DNA from: Spizellomyces punctatus DAOM BR117
Taxonomy: Eukaryota; Chytridiomycota; Chytridiomycetes; Spizellomycetales; Spizellomycetaceae
Reading direction: 5' to 3'
Length of the DNA stretch: 64,000 bases
Assembly (NCBI RefSeq): GCF_000182565.1
Contig: NW_015971541.1
Coordinates: 580,970-644,969 of the forward strand
Shown here: piece after piece, positions 12,099 to 22,986 of the stretch
How positions within the stretch are numbered: the first letter of the stretch is position 1
Layout: every line of letters starts with the position of its first letter
The notes under the pieces: generated by a model
The model's input: only the letters and a program-made list of their open reading frames with translations
What the model was told of the DNA's origin: nothing
The model's database searches: none
Position numbers and translations under genes: made by a program

Positions 12099-15000
12099 TC
12101 AACTCGGACTCTGCAGCCCTCCCGTAGCAGACGCGAGGGCCTTGACCGTGCCCTGTTTTACGATGTCTAGTGTGGCCTGCCCAGCGTCTTCGACAGCCGC
12201 GGCCGCGGGAGGACTGATAACCGCCACAATAGTCTTCGCGCCGCTTAAAGCGCGCCGTCCGACCTTCCAAAGTTGGAACCAGGACCAAATTGTAAAGCCG
12301 AGGACTACGATGTGCAAATCACGATATCAGAAACATAGCCCCAACCAGTATCGTCAGCAGAACCATAAGTACTTACATGCCAGTAGGTAAGCAATGAGTT
12401 GATAGTACAACTCTTGAAAGAATCCAAGTGCGCGCGGGCGGCCTTCAGCCTGCTGTAACGCCTCTTCAACGATCTTGAGTTGCCGAGATAATTCCTCATT
12501 GACCTGCTGATTGACAGCGTCCAATCCACACATCATCGCGCTCACATGTTCGTGAGACCTAGGTAATAAAAAACATGCATCGATATTGGGAACAACGAAC
12601 CAGAACGATGCGGACCACTTACTGATTATCACGAGTAGTCAGTGCCAGACATAGATCTTCCAGGGTCGTCAATGAATCTGTGACTTTCTCCATTGCCTGG
12701 CGAATCTTCTCTTCAGTGAGCTTCACCCCAGTGACCTCGACGGTCTGTATAAGTGGTAACGAGGAAGGGGTTTGGCCCTCTTCATCCGCTCCCGTTTGAA
12801 CAGTGGACGCGTTTTTATCTTTTTCATTTTCCAGGGCATCAGAAACGTTTTGCGCTGGCTCCGGCAGAGCAAGGCGTAACATGAGGGTCTTATGCTGGTC
12901 GATTTGATGCTACTCGAAGAATACGTATAAGAGAGCGTACCGAAAAAGAGAGAGTCCATGGCACGCGCCAGATGCAATTACCTCAATATCAACCTTGTAC
13001 CTCTCCACCGAAGGCATCATCTTGTCCAATCTGCCGCCAAGCATTAATAGGCGATCGTGCAAGTCATGCTCTTCAGCAGTCAGGGGCGAGTCGATATCCC
13101 GGCGCGGATATGTTTGGTCTCCACGATCAAAGGTTGAAATTGCTTCTCCACGTTGTGATGGGGATCTCCCCTTGCTCGAGGATAGCGATTTAGACCCGGA
13201 CACCGGACCGACTTCGTCATCCTCCTCACCGGAGGTAGCGGAGGTCACGATCCATCCTGCTAGACGTTTGATCGTGCCTCCCTCTTCCACGACATCCACC
13301 CGGGCAGAACCATCCATGCCATCTATTCCATCTTGATCAGCCACGCTGGATGTAGCGGAGGTCGATGATTCGTATCCCAGGCGACTTCCGATGAAAGTAC
13401 GCTAATGGGTGCATTGCATGTTAGCATCAAAAAGAGAGACTGAGCGGGGTTTGATGGATTGCCTTTCTCACCATTAGCTTCTTCCGGCGGCGTGGCTTCT
13501 TGGTTGCCTCTTGCGAGTCTCCCAACTGGATCCTCGATCCAGTCTTGCTCGCTATATCTCCAGCACTCGCCTTCTTTCCCTTCATCTTCCGTCGACTCCA
13601 CCATTGATCCCTACTTCGGCCTCGCGTCGCACTTACGGCATTTTCGCTAGAATCTTCGCTACTACTATCATCCCACACCCATCTCTTGCTTTGATCTCTT
13701 GTAAGTTTCGCTTTAAAATATCTAGCTTTCTTTCGCACTGCATCCCCGTCATCCCAACCAGCAGCCGCCATCCCGGTATCTCCATCTGACTGAACATTTT
13801 CGTCGCCCTGAGCAGCGATATCTTTGCGTTGTCGGAGGCCAATCGTCTTCATCATGCCTTTAATGCCACGTACACGTCCACGGGGGTCACCGTCATCCGT
13901 ATCCGATGCCATACTGTCATCCAGTACAGACTCGCGGTTTTGTGATGGGCAAGCCTGTGCTGCCTCCTGGTGCCCATAGCCATGATCTTCTGGGTGCGAA
14001 CCTGGTTCACTAATAGGATGTTCAGGCATATCCACATTATTGGCGACTTGAATTTGGCCAATGCCCCGGTCCACATCTTGACGGTGGGAAACACGTAAGC
14101 CTGGTTGAGACTAAAGTCATTATTGCAGAAACGTAGAGACTTCTCCTCTTGTCCTCATTACCTTCATCATCTCCATCTCCGGGAAAAGGTGAGCGCCTGC
14201 GTGCACCGCTCCTTCCACCTTTGACCAGCACCGGCTCTGATTCTGCATGCGCCATCCGAGGAAACTTTTTGAAAGGACTGGGAGTCCTCGGCTTTCTCAA
14301 AATATCCATTCCATCTCTCGTAGATGACAACGTGCTCGACTTGGTGATCGATCGTTGTGACTCGGCGCTGACGCGGGGAATGTTTGCCGGTGTCACGAAG
14401 GGTGATTTTCCTTTCTTGTGACCCAAATGGTCCATCGAAACGGCAGACAAAAAGCTTTTTTTCCGGCCAGGAACTTGGGATATATTGCCATTTTCTCCAC
14501 TAACGACCGATGTGCTCGAGTCTTCAGGTGCACGCTTCTCAAGGATCCGACCCCAGAACCCGGATTTTTTCCTTTTAGCTTGCCCATCAGGAACAGGGAC
14601 AATCTCCTCTGCATCTTCTGACTGGTCCAAATCCATCATTTGAGGTGATCCTGAAGATATGTTTGTCTCCATCGACACTTTCGGAACACCTTGTGACAGT
14701 GCCGGCGCCGTAACACTTGTCTGTTGAAGTTCCTCAAATGGATTTTCAGAGATTTCAGATGGGGAAACCGCCTGCTGAGCCTGCGAAGCGCTCGGTCCTG
14801 ATGCGTATACCAGTTTGCCGTCGTCGCTCAGCTCTTGAGCACTTTCCAGACGGCTGAAGGCCCCCGGTTCCAGTCCGGCTGATCCTCCCGCAAGAAATTG
14901 CGTCAGGAAAGACGGCGAGACAATAATAGTTCCATCCACGTCGAACATGGGCCTCGGTACTTCTCTCGTGGCATCGTCGGCGGCTTCGACGCTCAATGCT

Positions 15001-16466
15001 TGCCCTTGATTTGACTCTTCGGGTGCGGTTCCGTCGGGCGGTGATACGAGCGAACGACTAATAGCCTTACTTCGCCGCGAAAATCGACGATCCGATACCC
15101 GCAATGAGTTCTGCCATTCCCCTTTGGTCGGGCGTCGTCGTTTCCGCGCTTTCTTCCATTTGGAAGGACGCTTCTCGTTGTCGGCAAGGACGTCATCAAT
15201 ATCAGTGTGAGCCCTGCTTAAGTCATTGGCCATGTTGCTCCCCTCTTGATCTTTATTATCCTCTTTATGCTCATTGTAATACTCAACTAGTTCCGTATTA
15301 CCAACATGCCAAGTGTAATATCTTAGTTTCCATTTTTTTTGCTCTTCAGTTGAGGCGCCCGACTTTACAGCCCTCTGCCACATGGCCCTCCTCCATCGAA
15401 TGACCTCGAGCGGGTTATATCGCAAATTTGGGGAAGATGTAAGGAGACAGATATGCGAATATCGTGTTTCAAAATATTGCTTGCATCGTGAAGAACGGTA
15501 TAAAGTCTGCTGAGAAGCCTGAAAATTGGTTTCAGGTGCATCCTCAACAGGCCGATTGACGTCCGAGGGCTTCCGTTCCACGCTTGCTAATGTAATGTCA
15601 GCCTGGCCAGCCAACAGCGGTACCGAATCCGGTGTAGTGCTCGATGTTGTGCGTCTAGAAGCGTCTGTTGGCAGCGTCGCAACTGTGTGCGGGCTCCCCT
15701 TGACAGGGTCACGCTCAGTTTGCTTTTCTCGGTAATGCTGGGTAGAGAGATTCATCACTTGAAGCACGTATGGATCATCATCCGGAACGTTAGCCAGAAC
15801 AGAATCTAGCGGGGAGGAAGTCCCGTCCAGTTTCGATGCAGCACTTAAGCTTTGGTGCGAATCGCGAGACGACTGAGAAATTAGCGACTGCGGATACGAC
15901 GAGCCACTGAGCGGGGACGAGCGGGGTGGGTGTCGAGGAAGACTATCTGCGCGACCCTCAGGTTCAGCTGGGAGTAAGAAAGCTGGGGTAGATTCCAATA
16001 GCATTGGATAGTACGTGGAATTGGAGCTTCTCATGGAATAATTGGATACGCGACGGGAGCCAGGAGCACTGCTAATAAGAGCACGGTGGTCTCGGAGCGA
16101 TGAAGAAGTAATAGGCTGGCCCGCGCTAAACTGTCGGTAGCTTGACCGCTGCGTAGGCTTACGGTATGGCCCGTAACTGCCTGCACTTCCTAGTCCTCCG
16201 TAGGACACTGGCGGCTGCCGCCGACGTAAAGCGGGCGCCGGGTCGCTCTCAGATGTGCCTTCAGTATCCGCAGTACTGTTCTCCAGAAGGTCATCATCGT
16301 TTTCTCTGGTGGTTACACCAAAGTCAGAATCTGCTATCCCTTCACCGCCGTCGCTAGAGCTGTCGTCCCATTCGTCTGTGTCCAGCTCCGTTGTCGCTCC
16401 CAGTCGTCGACCCTCATACTGCTCCCGTAGTCCATCGTCGGTGGTCTTCTTCGCCTGCGAGCCCAT
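12099..16466 (-). CDS. Large unrecognised protein with a C-terminal membrane segment
   Basis: I do not recognise the family. A single long exon (about 14160-16466) opens at ATG 16466 and encodes a Ser/Arg/Asp-rich, probably disordered region holding one compact, conserved-looking island near 15180-15450 (PNLRYNPLEVIRWRRAMW, then WKLRYYTWHVGN). Introns near 14100-14160 (about 61 nt) and 13390-13480 keep the frame into a Lys/Arg- and acid-rich part and then LTAEEHDLHDRLLMLGGRL. More small exons give a helical region and end in a hydrophobic stretch, VLGFTIWSWFQLWKVGRRAL, near 12240-12300, then a short tail to TGA 12099-12101. The layout suggests a tail-anchored or membrane-bound scaffold of roughly 1,250-1,300 residues. 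The alternative is two adjacent genes split near 13340-13480, but both joins are in frame with good splice signals. Confidence 0.65.
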
Positions 16467-16584
16467 ACTTCCACTACAGTCATGGTGCTGTCATGAGTTT
16501 ACGGAGCCGACAGCTCAACCGTAGGCGGGTCCGCGTCGGAAGGCACGCTGATGGCCTTCAAACGCGGCATCTGTGTCACATTTA

Positions 16585-16600
16585 CACGTGCAGTCACGTG
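16585..16600. promoter_or_regulatory. Tandem CACGTG boxes in a divergent promoter
   Basis: Two copies of CACGTG, at 16585-16590 and 16595-16600, start exactly ten bases apart, about one helical turn, inside the 220-base gap between the divergent starts at 16466 and 16687. The spacing would place two bHLH-type dimers on the same DNA face. Function is inferred. Confidence 0.45.
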
Positions 16601-16686
16601 AACAAGACGAAATCGAAATCATCGCCTTGTTGCAAAAGTTTATTCCCACCGCGCTACAGGGTCCATTACTAGGAGGGGAACCGTCC

Positions 16687-17725
16687 ATGTCGAGGGAATA
16701 CGACGACAACGACGCTGGACGCAGCGATCGCCGTAGAAGGGGAAGCAGGAGTAGGAGTAGAAGCAGGAGTGGGAGCAGGAGTGGGAGCAGGAGCAGGAGC
16801 CGTAGAGCACCGAAGGAAGAAGTACGATCGCTGTTCATTCGCGGACTTTCTGACTCTACCAGGTAAATTACAGAATGAACCCTGATGGAGAGTAGTATAA
16901 CGTCACTTTCTGTGTGGCTGATTGGATCGCCTAGGTCGCAAGACCTGCTGGAGGCATTTCAGGTGAGTCTCACGTTGCGGTGGAGCCCAATCGTGGTGAT
17001 CTGACTTGCCATTCCTCAGACGTATGGTACCGTTACGGATTGCTATCTCCCAAAAGATTATTACACTGGGAAGCCCAGAGGTTTTGCTTACATCCAGTGA
17101 GTTCCTTCATTTGCATTTGACTGGCATACCCGTCCATTACAGCCGTTAGTTGCGGACCGCTAATTTTTCTAATATCAATGTAACTAGATACGGCACACAG
17201 GAAGAAGCGGATCGGGCGTTTTCAAAGATCGAATATATAACAATCAACGGTCGCACGGTAACAATCGAATGGGCCGCCGGACGCAGAAAAAGTAAGTGCT
17301 AACATTCAAGATGCGAAAGTTTCTTTGCAAAAGCTCTGTATAACATCGCATGCAGCTCCTGTAGAAATGCGTGGGCGGGGCCCCCGTCCCTCCAGATATA
17401 GGCCACGAGGAGGGTACGGATCTTGTTTATATTTACAAATCAGTCCAATGTTTACAGTGTACCTAACCTTGCCATCAAAACCCGCAGAACTCCTTCCCCA
17501 CGGCGTCGGCGAAGGTCTAGATCCAGATCGCCAGCACGCTCCTATCGCCGCAGATACTCACGATCGCGCTCGAGGTCTCGCTCACGATCTCCTGCAAGGG
17601 GTCACAAAGACGCGAAGAGCGGCTATAACGAACGGAATGGACACCGTGAATTTGCCAAGGATCGTCGGGACGACGTTTCTCGCTCACGATCGCGATCAGG
17701 AACACGCTCAGCAAGCCGTGATTAG
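16687..17725 (+). CDS. SR-type splicing factor with one RRM (SRSF2/SRSF10-like)
   Basis: Serine/arginine-rich RNA-binding protein acting in pre-mRNA splicing. ATG 16687 opens an N-terminal RS stretch encoded by an AGCAGG-type purine repeat (16740-16805). A single RRM follows, spread over four exons: RNP2 is VRSLFIRGL and RNP1 is RGFAYIQ near 17078-17098, with the strand ...YITINGRTVTIEWAAGR at the end. A glycine/arginine linker (MRGRGPRPSRYRPRGGYG) leads to a C-terminal RS domain at 17486-17720. Order and RRM sequence resemble SRSF10/SRSF2 relatives. The antisense strand of the RS repeats produces long shadow ORFs that are not genes. Confidence 0.9.
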
Positions 17726-17884
17726 ACGAGTTTGCTGTCGAGTAAATGTGTTCGGTGCGGATGTAGGTATTGCGACCTTATGTAGCAGTAGCATAGTTGT
17801 GAACGCTTGCTGGCTTGGCGTTGCGATGAATGAAGAATCTATTTGGTGTGTCGCCGCCGTGGGATTCTCATGTTCCGTCATCGT

Positions 17885-19450
17885 TCAGGTGCCATTTGCA
17901 AATGCCTTGGAAAATCCTTTGTGCATATCTCTCTGGTATACGCGCTCCTGGCTATCTGCCATGTCTTTCGCGTCTACCCGGCTAGATGCCGCGTTCCGTA
18001 CAGCCTGCGCGGCGCCTTCTTTCTGCCGGACTTCCATCTGACGACCATGGTTGGACACAAGTTTTTCGGTAACCTGTAAATTCCGCTCTTGCATCCTTAA
18101 CTTTCTTTCAAGTTCTTCGATTTGCCGCCTGAGCTCGTTCTCTCTTTCCACAAGAGTGCCTCTCACCTTTTCGGCCATTACAAGATCCTCCCTAGCGCGT
18201 TTCAGAGCACCTACTGTGCGACGCAGTTCAGAACGAGCTTTGCCTGCACGTTCATTTGTGGAGTTACAGGTCTGCGACAAATGAGTCAGGGCCGCATGGA
18301 GTGTGCTAAAGGCAGACGCAAGAGCAGCGATTTTGGTGGAGGGTGATGCTGACCTGGATGGAGGGTTCGGTGGAGGTGATATTGGCTGTGTCCTTGCAGC
18401 TGTTCCAACGTGATCGGCAGATGGAGAAGATTCTCCGTACAATCGCTCGTCGGAAGCCACGTCGGAGAGAATCGATCGATGGACTGAATCCGCTAGCTCA
18501 TGGAGACGTTGTCTAAGCTCTTCATACTCTTCTTGAATTAATTCCCTAGGGCCACGCCAAAAGCTCTCACTTGCATCGCTTTCCTCAGTCTGTGTTGTTG
18601 CTTCAGACGCTTTGCAACGCTTGTCCCGTTCCTTTATCAAGTCCTGCATGACATTATCTTTAGCCTTTGCCAGTTCCGGGTCTAAATGCGGATTCTTATC
18701 CGTTGTGATTTCACTCTTAGAATTCTGATGAACATATTCAGCACCAGCAGTGCGTCTTGCAAGACTTTCATAGGCACGCAATCGCAGATCCTTGGCTTCA
18801 GCAAGTTCTTGCGCCATTCGCAACTGCAGGTTAAAGGCTTCCTTGTCGGCCGTCGCCGTCGCCTGCACCTGTTCAAGACGCTCTTGAAGCTGCTTGATCT
18901 TCTGCTTCATGGCAAATAAAAGTCTGCGATAATCTTTCCGTGGGTCACTAGAGGGTGCTTGGCTGCCGCTGTCGGGAGTGTCATGTTCCTTAGGTCCTCC
19001 AGCGGCATGGGCAAAGAAATTTCGTACGACAACTGGCGTCTCCTCATATCGCTCATCAGTGCAACCCTTTTTGCCTTCTGGAGAAGAGGTACGAGTGTCG
19101 GCGGATACTTCCTTGGGTTGCTCAGCGTTCGTGTATTGTATGGGAATTGGTGAAGGAGAAGTTGAAGTTTCTCCTCGCGATGGCGATACCGGTGAACCAG
19201 CTTGACGCACGCGGTCCCAAGCAGCATCGTACTTTCGTGCAGCTAGCTTCCTCTTCAGATCTGCAATTTCTTGGTCCTTTGCCTCTAGGAGTCCCGTTAA
19301 CTTCACAATACGCTCTCCTTCTTCCAGATGAGATAAATCATATGTCAAGCTTGCATTAGCTTCCGTGCTACGGGCAGCGTGGGCCTTTGTCGTGGACCGT
19401 GCAAAACGAGATATAGGTGTGGTAGCATGGGCAGAAAGGTATGTCTGCAT
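17885..19450 (-). CDS. Unrecognised coiled-coil protein
   Basis: An uninterrupted ORF, unusual here because most neighbours have introns. Heptad-like segments occur near 19230-19330 (ERIVKLTGLLEAKDQEIADLKRKL), 18770-18900 (KQKIKQLQERLEQVQA), and 17960-18230 (LRRTVGALKRAREDLVMAE and following), with polar Ser/Pro-rich linkers between. No catalytic motif or membrane segment is visible. The frame is open up to an earlier ATG at 19615, but that would leave only ten bases before the CIA2 start on the other strand. The upstream part is also compositionally different, so I prefer ATG 19450 (about 521 residues). Centrosomal, ciliary or cytoskeletal roles would fit a coiled coil, but nothing here proves one. 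Confidence 0.7.
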   Translation of the reverse strand: MQTYLSAHATTPISRFARSTTKAHAARSTEANASLTYDLSHLEEGERIVKLTGLLEAKDQEIADLKRKLAARKYDAAWDRVRQAGSPVSPSRGETSTSPSPIPIQYTNAEQPKEVSADTRTSSPEGKKGCTDERYEETPVVVRNFFAHAAGGPKEHDTPDSGSQAPSSDPRKDYRRLLFAMKQKIKQLQERLEQVQATATADKEAFNLQLRMAQELAEAKDLRLRAYESLARRTAGAEYVHQNSKSEITTDKNPHLDPELAKAKDNVMQDLIKERDKRCKASEATTQTEESDASESFWRGPRELIQEEYEELRQRLHELADSVHRSILSDVASDERLYGESSPSADHVGTAARTQPISPPPNPPSRSASPSTKIAALASAFSTLHAALTHLSQTCNSTNERAGKARSELRRTVGALKRAREDLVMAEKVRGTLVERENELRRQIEELERKLRMQERNLQVTEKLVSNHGRQMEVRQKEGAAQAVRNAASSRVDAKDMADSQERVYQRDMHKGFSKAFANGT

Positions 19451-19625
19451 GTCGATGTGTGACAGATCGTGCCATTTGGAGGTTTGTTTGTCGCGAGACT
19501 CGAACTCGGGAGGCACACATGCCACACAAGCTGTTGCTGTGGGGACGTGATGAGGTAAACGAGCGATCAGTGACAAATTCAAATTGCACTGCACTCCCCT
19601 CCAAAACCACAGCATTTTCTAAACA

Positions 19626-20417
19626 ATGAGCAACAAGCTGAACGCCAATCCCGTTATATACGAAGTTTCGAAAAACGTCGGTCGTATTAGAAAGCCGGAG
19701 GATGAGGATGAATCAGTTGCCGATCCTTTTGACAGCGAAGAGATATTTGGTACGTTGGCCATTTCGCTTTCACAGCTAGATCTCGCTTGTGCTGACTCCA
19801 CAATAGAGCTTATTCGACACATCAACGACCCCGAGCATCCTGTAAGAGCGCCATTGACGTTCGCTGCATTTTCAGATCGTAAAGTGTTCTAAAATTGTTG
19901 CATACAGCTCACCCTTGAACAGCTGAATGTAACCCAGCAAGAATTGATATCTATCGATAATGACAAGCATCATATCTTGGTTCGGTTCACACCTACCATT
20001 CCCCATTGCTCAATGGCAACGTTAATTGGACTGTGCATCAGAGTTCGGTTATTGCGGTCTCTTCCTGAACGTTACAAGGTGCATTTGTGGACTAATCGTA
20101 AGATTCTATGTCAAAGAGCTTACGCACTCTGACTTGGTAGGTGGATATCCGAGTCTCTGAAGGATCGCATCAATCTGAGCACGCAGGTATGCTTTCTAAA
20201 AAGCGGTCCCTCATCGGTCGGCCTGATACTGATTAGTGTTTTTGGAAATGTAGTCAACAAGCAACTCAATGATAAAGAGCGGGTTGCAGCGGCGCTGGAG
20301 AACAGCCATTTGCTCGAGGTTGTAAATCAGGTATATAACGACATTGCTTTCTGGTCCAATTACTGCGAATCATTTATAAGTTGACCACAGTGCCTCGCCA
20401 CGACCATTGACAAGTGA
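19626..20417 (+). CDS. CIA2: CIA2 (MIP18/FAM96 family) cytosolic Fe-S targeting factor
   Basis: Subunit of the cytosolic iron-sulfur targeting complex that hands Fe-S clusters to DNA and RNA enzymes. From ATG 19626: an N-terminal stretch ending DPFDSEEIF, then [29 protein letters not shown], the family core [18 protein letters not shown] with its reactive cysteine, then [43 protein letters not shown] and LLEVVNQCLA. Five short introns are inferred. The stop is TGA 20415-20417. Length and order match the family closely. Confidence 0.95.
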
Positions 20418-20696
20418 AAGCGAACGCCTGTCTCTCGATATCATTTCATGTCCATAATTTTCTGTTTGCATATTTATATCATGCGCTGATATTGCAAAAT
20501 ATGAACTATATTACATTGAGTTCTGCGAAACGCTTCGCGGCGACTCTCTCACGTAGAATAATTAACCAGAATTGAGCTAGCACTAGTGAACAAGTCACAA
20601 GGCTGTTAGGGCAATAATAGTATATTGTCAGTATTTCGATCGGAATTTGCCGCGTTGTACAGGATAAGATACGGCAGAGCATTCTGTGGTCGTAGC

Positions 20697-22262
20697 TCAT
20701 CCATCGGGATGCAATTGCTGATACTGAGCAATGATATCTTCTCTTGTAAGATTTTTCGCCAAACCTTCTTCGAGGCCCTCGTGGTTCCCATCACTTGGCG
20801 AGAGATCTGACGTTTCTGATCTACCCTGCCGATATGACCGCTCCCACACTCGCAAAGCTTTCTCGAGATCCTTTACATCGAGGTACATTTTTATCATGCC
20901 TTGCACAGCGCTGCGCAGTACCGGCTTGCCCTTTTCCTGACAGTCCCTTCTGATGGCCTCGAAAAGAGCCTCCGCCTCCGCTACTTCACTTGCATTTGTG
21001 TAAGCAATCAAAAGTGAAGTCCGCAGCTTCATGAGCTTTCCACTCCCAGGTGTGGCAGAGAGGCGTTCTTGAGCGGTTTCAAACATCTCCCTCGCGCGTT
21101 GCAGATTTCCTGCTCTGCCATGAATCGTGATCATCTGCCCATACATTACAACATTTGGGCGGAAGCCCCGCTGATGTAACTCTTTCCAATAATAATCTGC
21201 AGTAGAAGGGTCATTCTTGCCGACGCACATTTTCAATAAAATGGTGTAGGTACGCAACAAATGTCTTGATGAACGATTTCCTTCTCCCGCGAGTGCCCCG
21301 CCCGGCTCTAGGTAGCTGCCAAAGAACTTTTGAGCTTCGCCGAAAGCCTCAGCATTCACCAGGGCAGAAAGGAAAGCATTATCCAATTGCAACTTAGGGT
21401 CATGCCCTATATGCTCCTTTCGGAGGTTTTGAGCACGTCCCTCACTTCCCTTCGTCAAATCCCTCAAATCCAGATTATCCAACGCCGTCTGGTACATCGT
21501 CTTGATTGTTTCCAGTTGACCAAGTCTGCCGAAAATCTCCAAGGCCCTCAAATAGGATTCCAAATTGGGTCGCACCCCTCGGTGAAGCATATCCCTCCAG
21601 AGTTCTGCACCCCGCTGTAGTTGACCTATACCCCGAGGCATCCCATGCAACTCCAGTAGCGCATTATATGCCTCAACAGTTACTGGCAATTTTCGTTCAA
21701 GCATTTCCTCGTATGCGCGAGAAGCAAGTTCTAGATCTCGCCATTTTGTGCAGCACTGTAGAAGGGCGGTGAACATGAGGGGGGATGGAGAGTACCCAAA
21801 ACGACGCAGGTTGGATAGCACGTCTAGAATGACATCGCGGTATAGGAGTGAGTCTGCAAGGAGAAGATGGAATAGTTCGTGATAGTCTTGATATTTTAGA
21901 CGAGCGACCAAGTCATTTTCTTTGAGAACAGTGTAAACACGAACGGCTTCCTCCGGTTGTTTCGTCTTCAATAGATCCCGCAAAAGCTCGATTTTCTCCC
22001 AACCGGAGAGATGCCGAAGACGGTCGAGATTTATTTTAACCACACGATAACGTGGTATCTTGGGCGCTTCATCTTCGGGCTCGCGGGTCCGACGTCGTCG
22101 GTGTTGGGAAGGCACTTTTGTGTTCGGCTTCGTCGGCGTTTGCGCGAGCCCAACTGCGGGGCTTGAAGAGAAACTCACGCAGAGGGATGTACACCCCGTG
22201 AGTCTTGCAGGAGCACATGTATGCCGATATATCCTGCTTCCGAGGCATACTGTTCGATGCAT
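20697..22262 (-). CDS. Pentatricopeptide-repeat (PPR) protein, probably mitochondrial
   Basis: A 521-residue intron-free ORF from ATG 22262. The N-terminus is rich in Arg, Ser and Thr with few acidic residues, like a mitochondrial presequence. Degenerate 35-residue repeats follow, with typical phrases such as PLMFTALLQCC...LELASRAYEEM, TVEAYNALLELHG, GVRPNLESYLRALEIFG and GFRPNVVMYGQMITIHGRAGNLQRAREMFE. Such proteins bind organellar RNA and guide its processing or translation. The particular RNA target cannot be read from the sequence. The C-terminus (ITREDIIAQYQQ-like) is short and polar. Confidence 0.88.
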   Translation of the reverse strand: MHRTVCLGSRIYRHTCAPARLTGCTSLCVSFSSSPAVGLAQTPTKPNTKVPSQHRRRRTREPEDEAPKIPRYRVVKINLDRLRHLSGWEKIELLRDLLKTKQPEEAVRVYTVLKENDLVARLKYQDYHELFHLLLADSLLYRDVILDVLSNLRRFGYSPSPLMFTALLQCCTKWRDLELASRAYEEMLERKLPVTVEAYNALLELHGMPRGIGQLQRGAELWRDMLHRGVRPNLESYLRALEIFGRLGQLETIKTMYQTALDNLDLRDLTKGSEGRAQNLRKEHIGHDPKLQLDNAFLSALVNAEAFGEAQKFFGSYLEPGGALAGEGNRSSRHLLRTYTILLKMCVGKNDPSTADYYWKELHQRGFRPNVVMYGQMITIHGRAGNLQRAREMFETAQERLSATPGSGKLMKLRTSLLIAYTNASEVAEAEALFEAIRRDCQEKGKPVLRSAVQGMIKMYLDVKDLEKALRVWERSYRQGRSETSDLSPSDGNHEGLEEGLAKNLTREDIIAQYQQLHPDG

Positions 22263-22986
22263 TCTGAAGAACTTCTACCTGAAAAGCTGTGACTTGCGGG
22301 TTCTGCGAATTGCCAGTTGGGCAGAGATGCCATGACAACAGCATAATCATACCTGATTTGGTCAAATGAATGGTCGTTCGTCAGCATCAATCGGAGCATC
22401 AAACTCATCGGCTCTCGTCCTTCCCCGACGTCAATACAAGGCCAGTAAAAATGGATAGAACTTCTATCCGCAGAGATGTGCGAAAGCATAAGGAAACACA
22501 TATTGAATAATCTGGGAGCAATGGGCCGCGGCAGACAGAATTCATCGTTAATATAGCATCTTGGCAGCGATATCTTCTGGAGTTAACGAACCAGCCGTTG
22601 TCCTCCACATTGCCAAAGTCAACATGCATAGTATTCTTGGCATTTGAATAGCGGGTAGATCATTAATTTATTGTTTTTAGCAGTATTTACTGAAATTTAG
22701 CCCAAGCAAAGAACTATCTCCCAACTTCTCCTATAGTACCTTGCCATTGGTTCTACTTGCCATACTAACAATGTGAACACCATAAATAATAGCATCAAGG
22801 CAAATAGGGACAGCACATTCATTATCATGCTTTACAGCATAAATATCAGCTGTAATAGCAGAAAGGAACATTGGCAAAACACATTTTTCATCGCTAGCTT
22901 GCTATTCACTAATAAAAAAGTGGATGAATGGTCCTATCTAATCTACGGAGGCAAGCTCCGCCAAGTATTTAATAGGTAACAAGTAA
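22263..22986. other. Intergenic, no convincing gene
   Basis: This 724-base gap separates the PPR gene from the end of the ASNSD1-type gene. The right half (about 22640-22980) is AT-rich and featureless. The left half has minus-strand ORF fragments that could be leader exons of the PPR gene or remains of a small gene, but no join gives a recognisable protein. Confidence 0.5.

Noticed and set aside
14037-14160. A 22-nt intron in the large unknown gene
   Set aside because: A 61-nt intron with GTAATG...AACCAG ends explains the frame change and fits the genome's usual intron size.
16515-16838. Leucine-rich minus-strand ORF
   Set aside because: It is the antisense of the RS repeats of the SR protein (poly-Leu from CTCCTG repeats).
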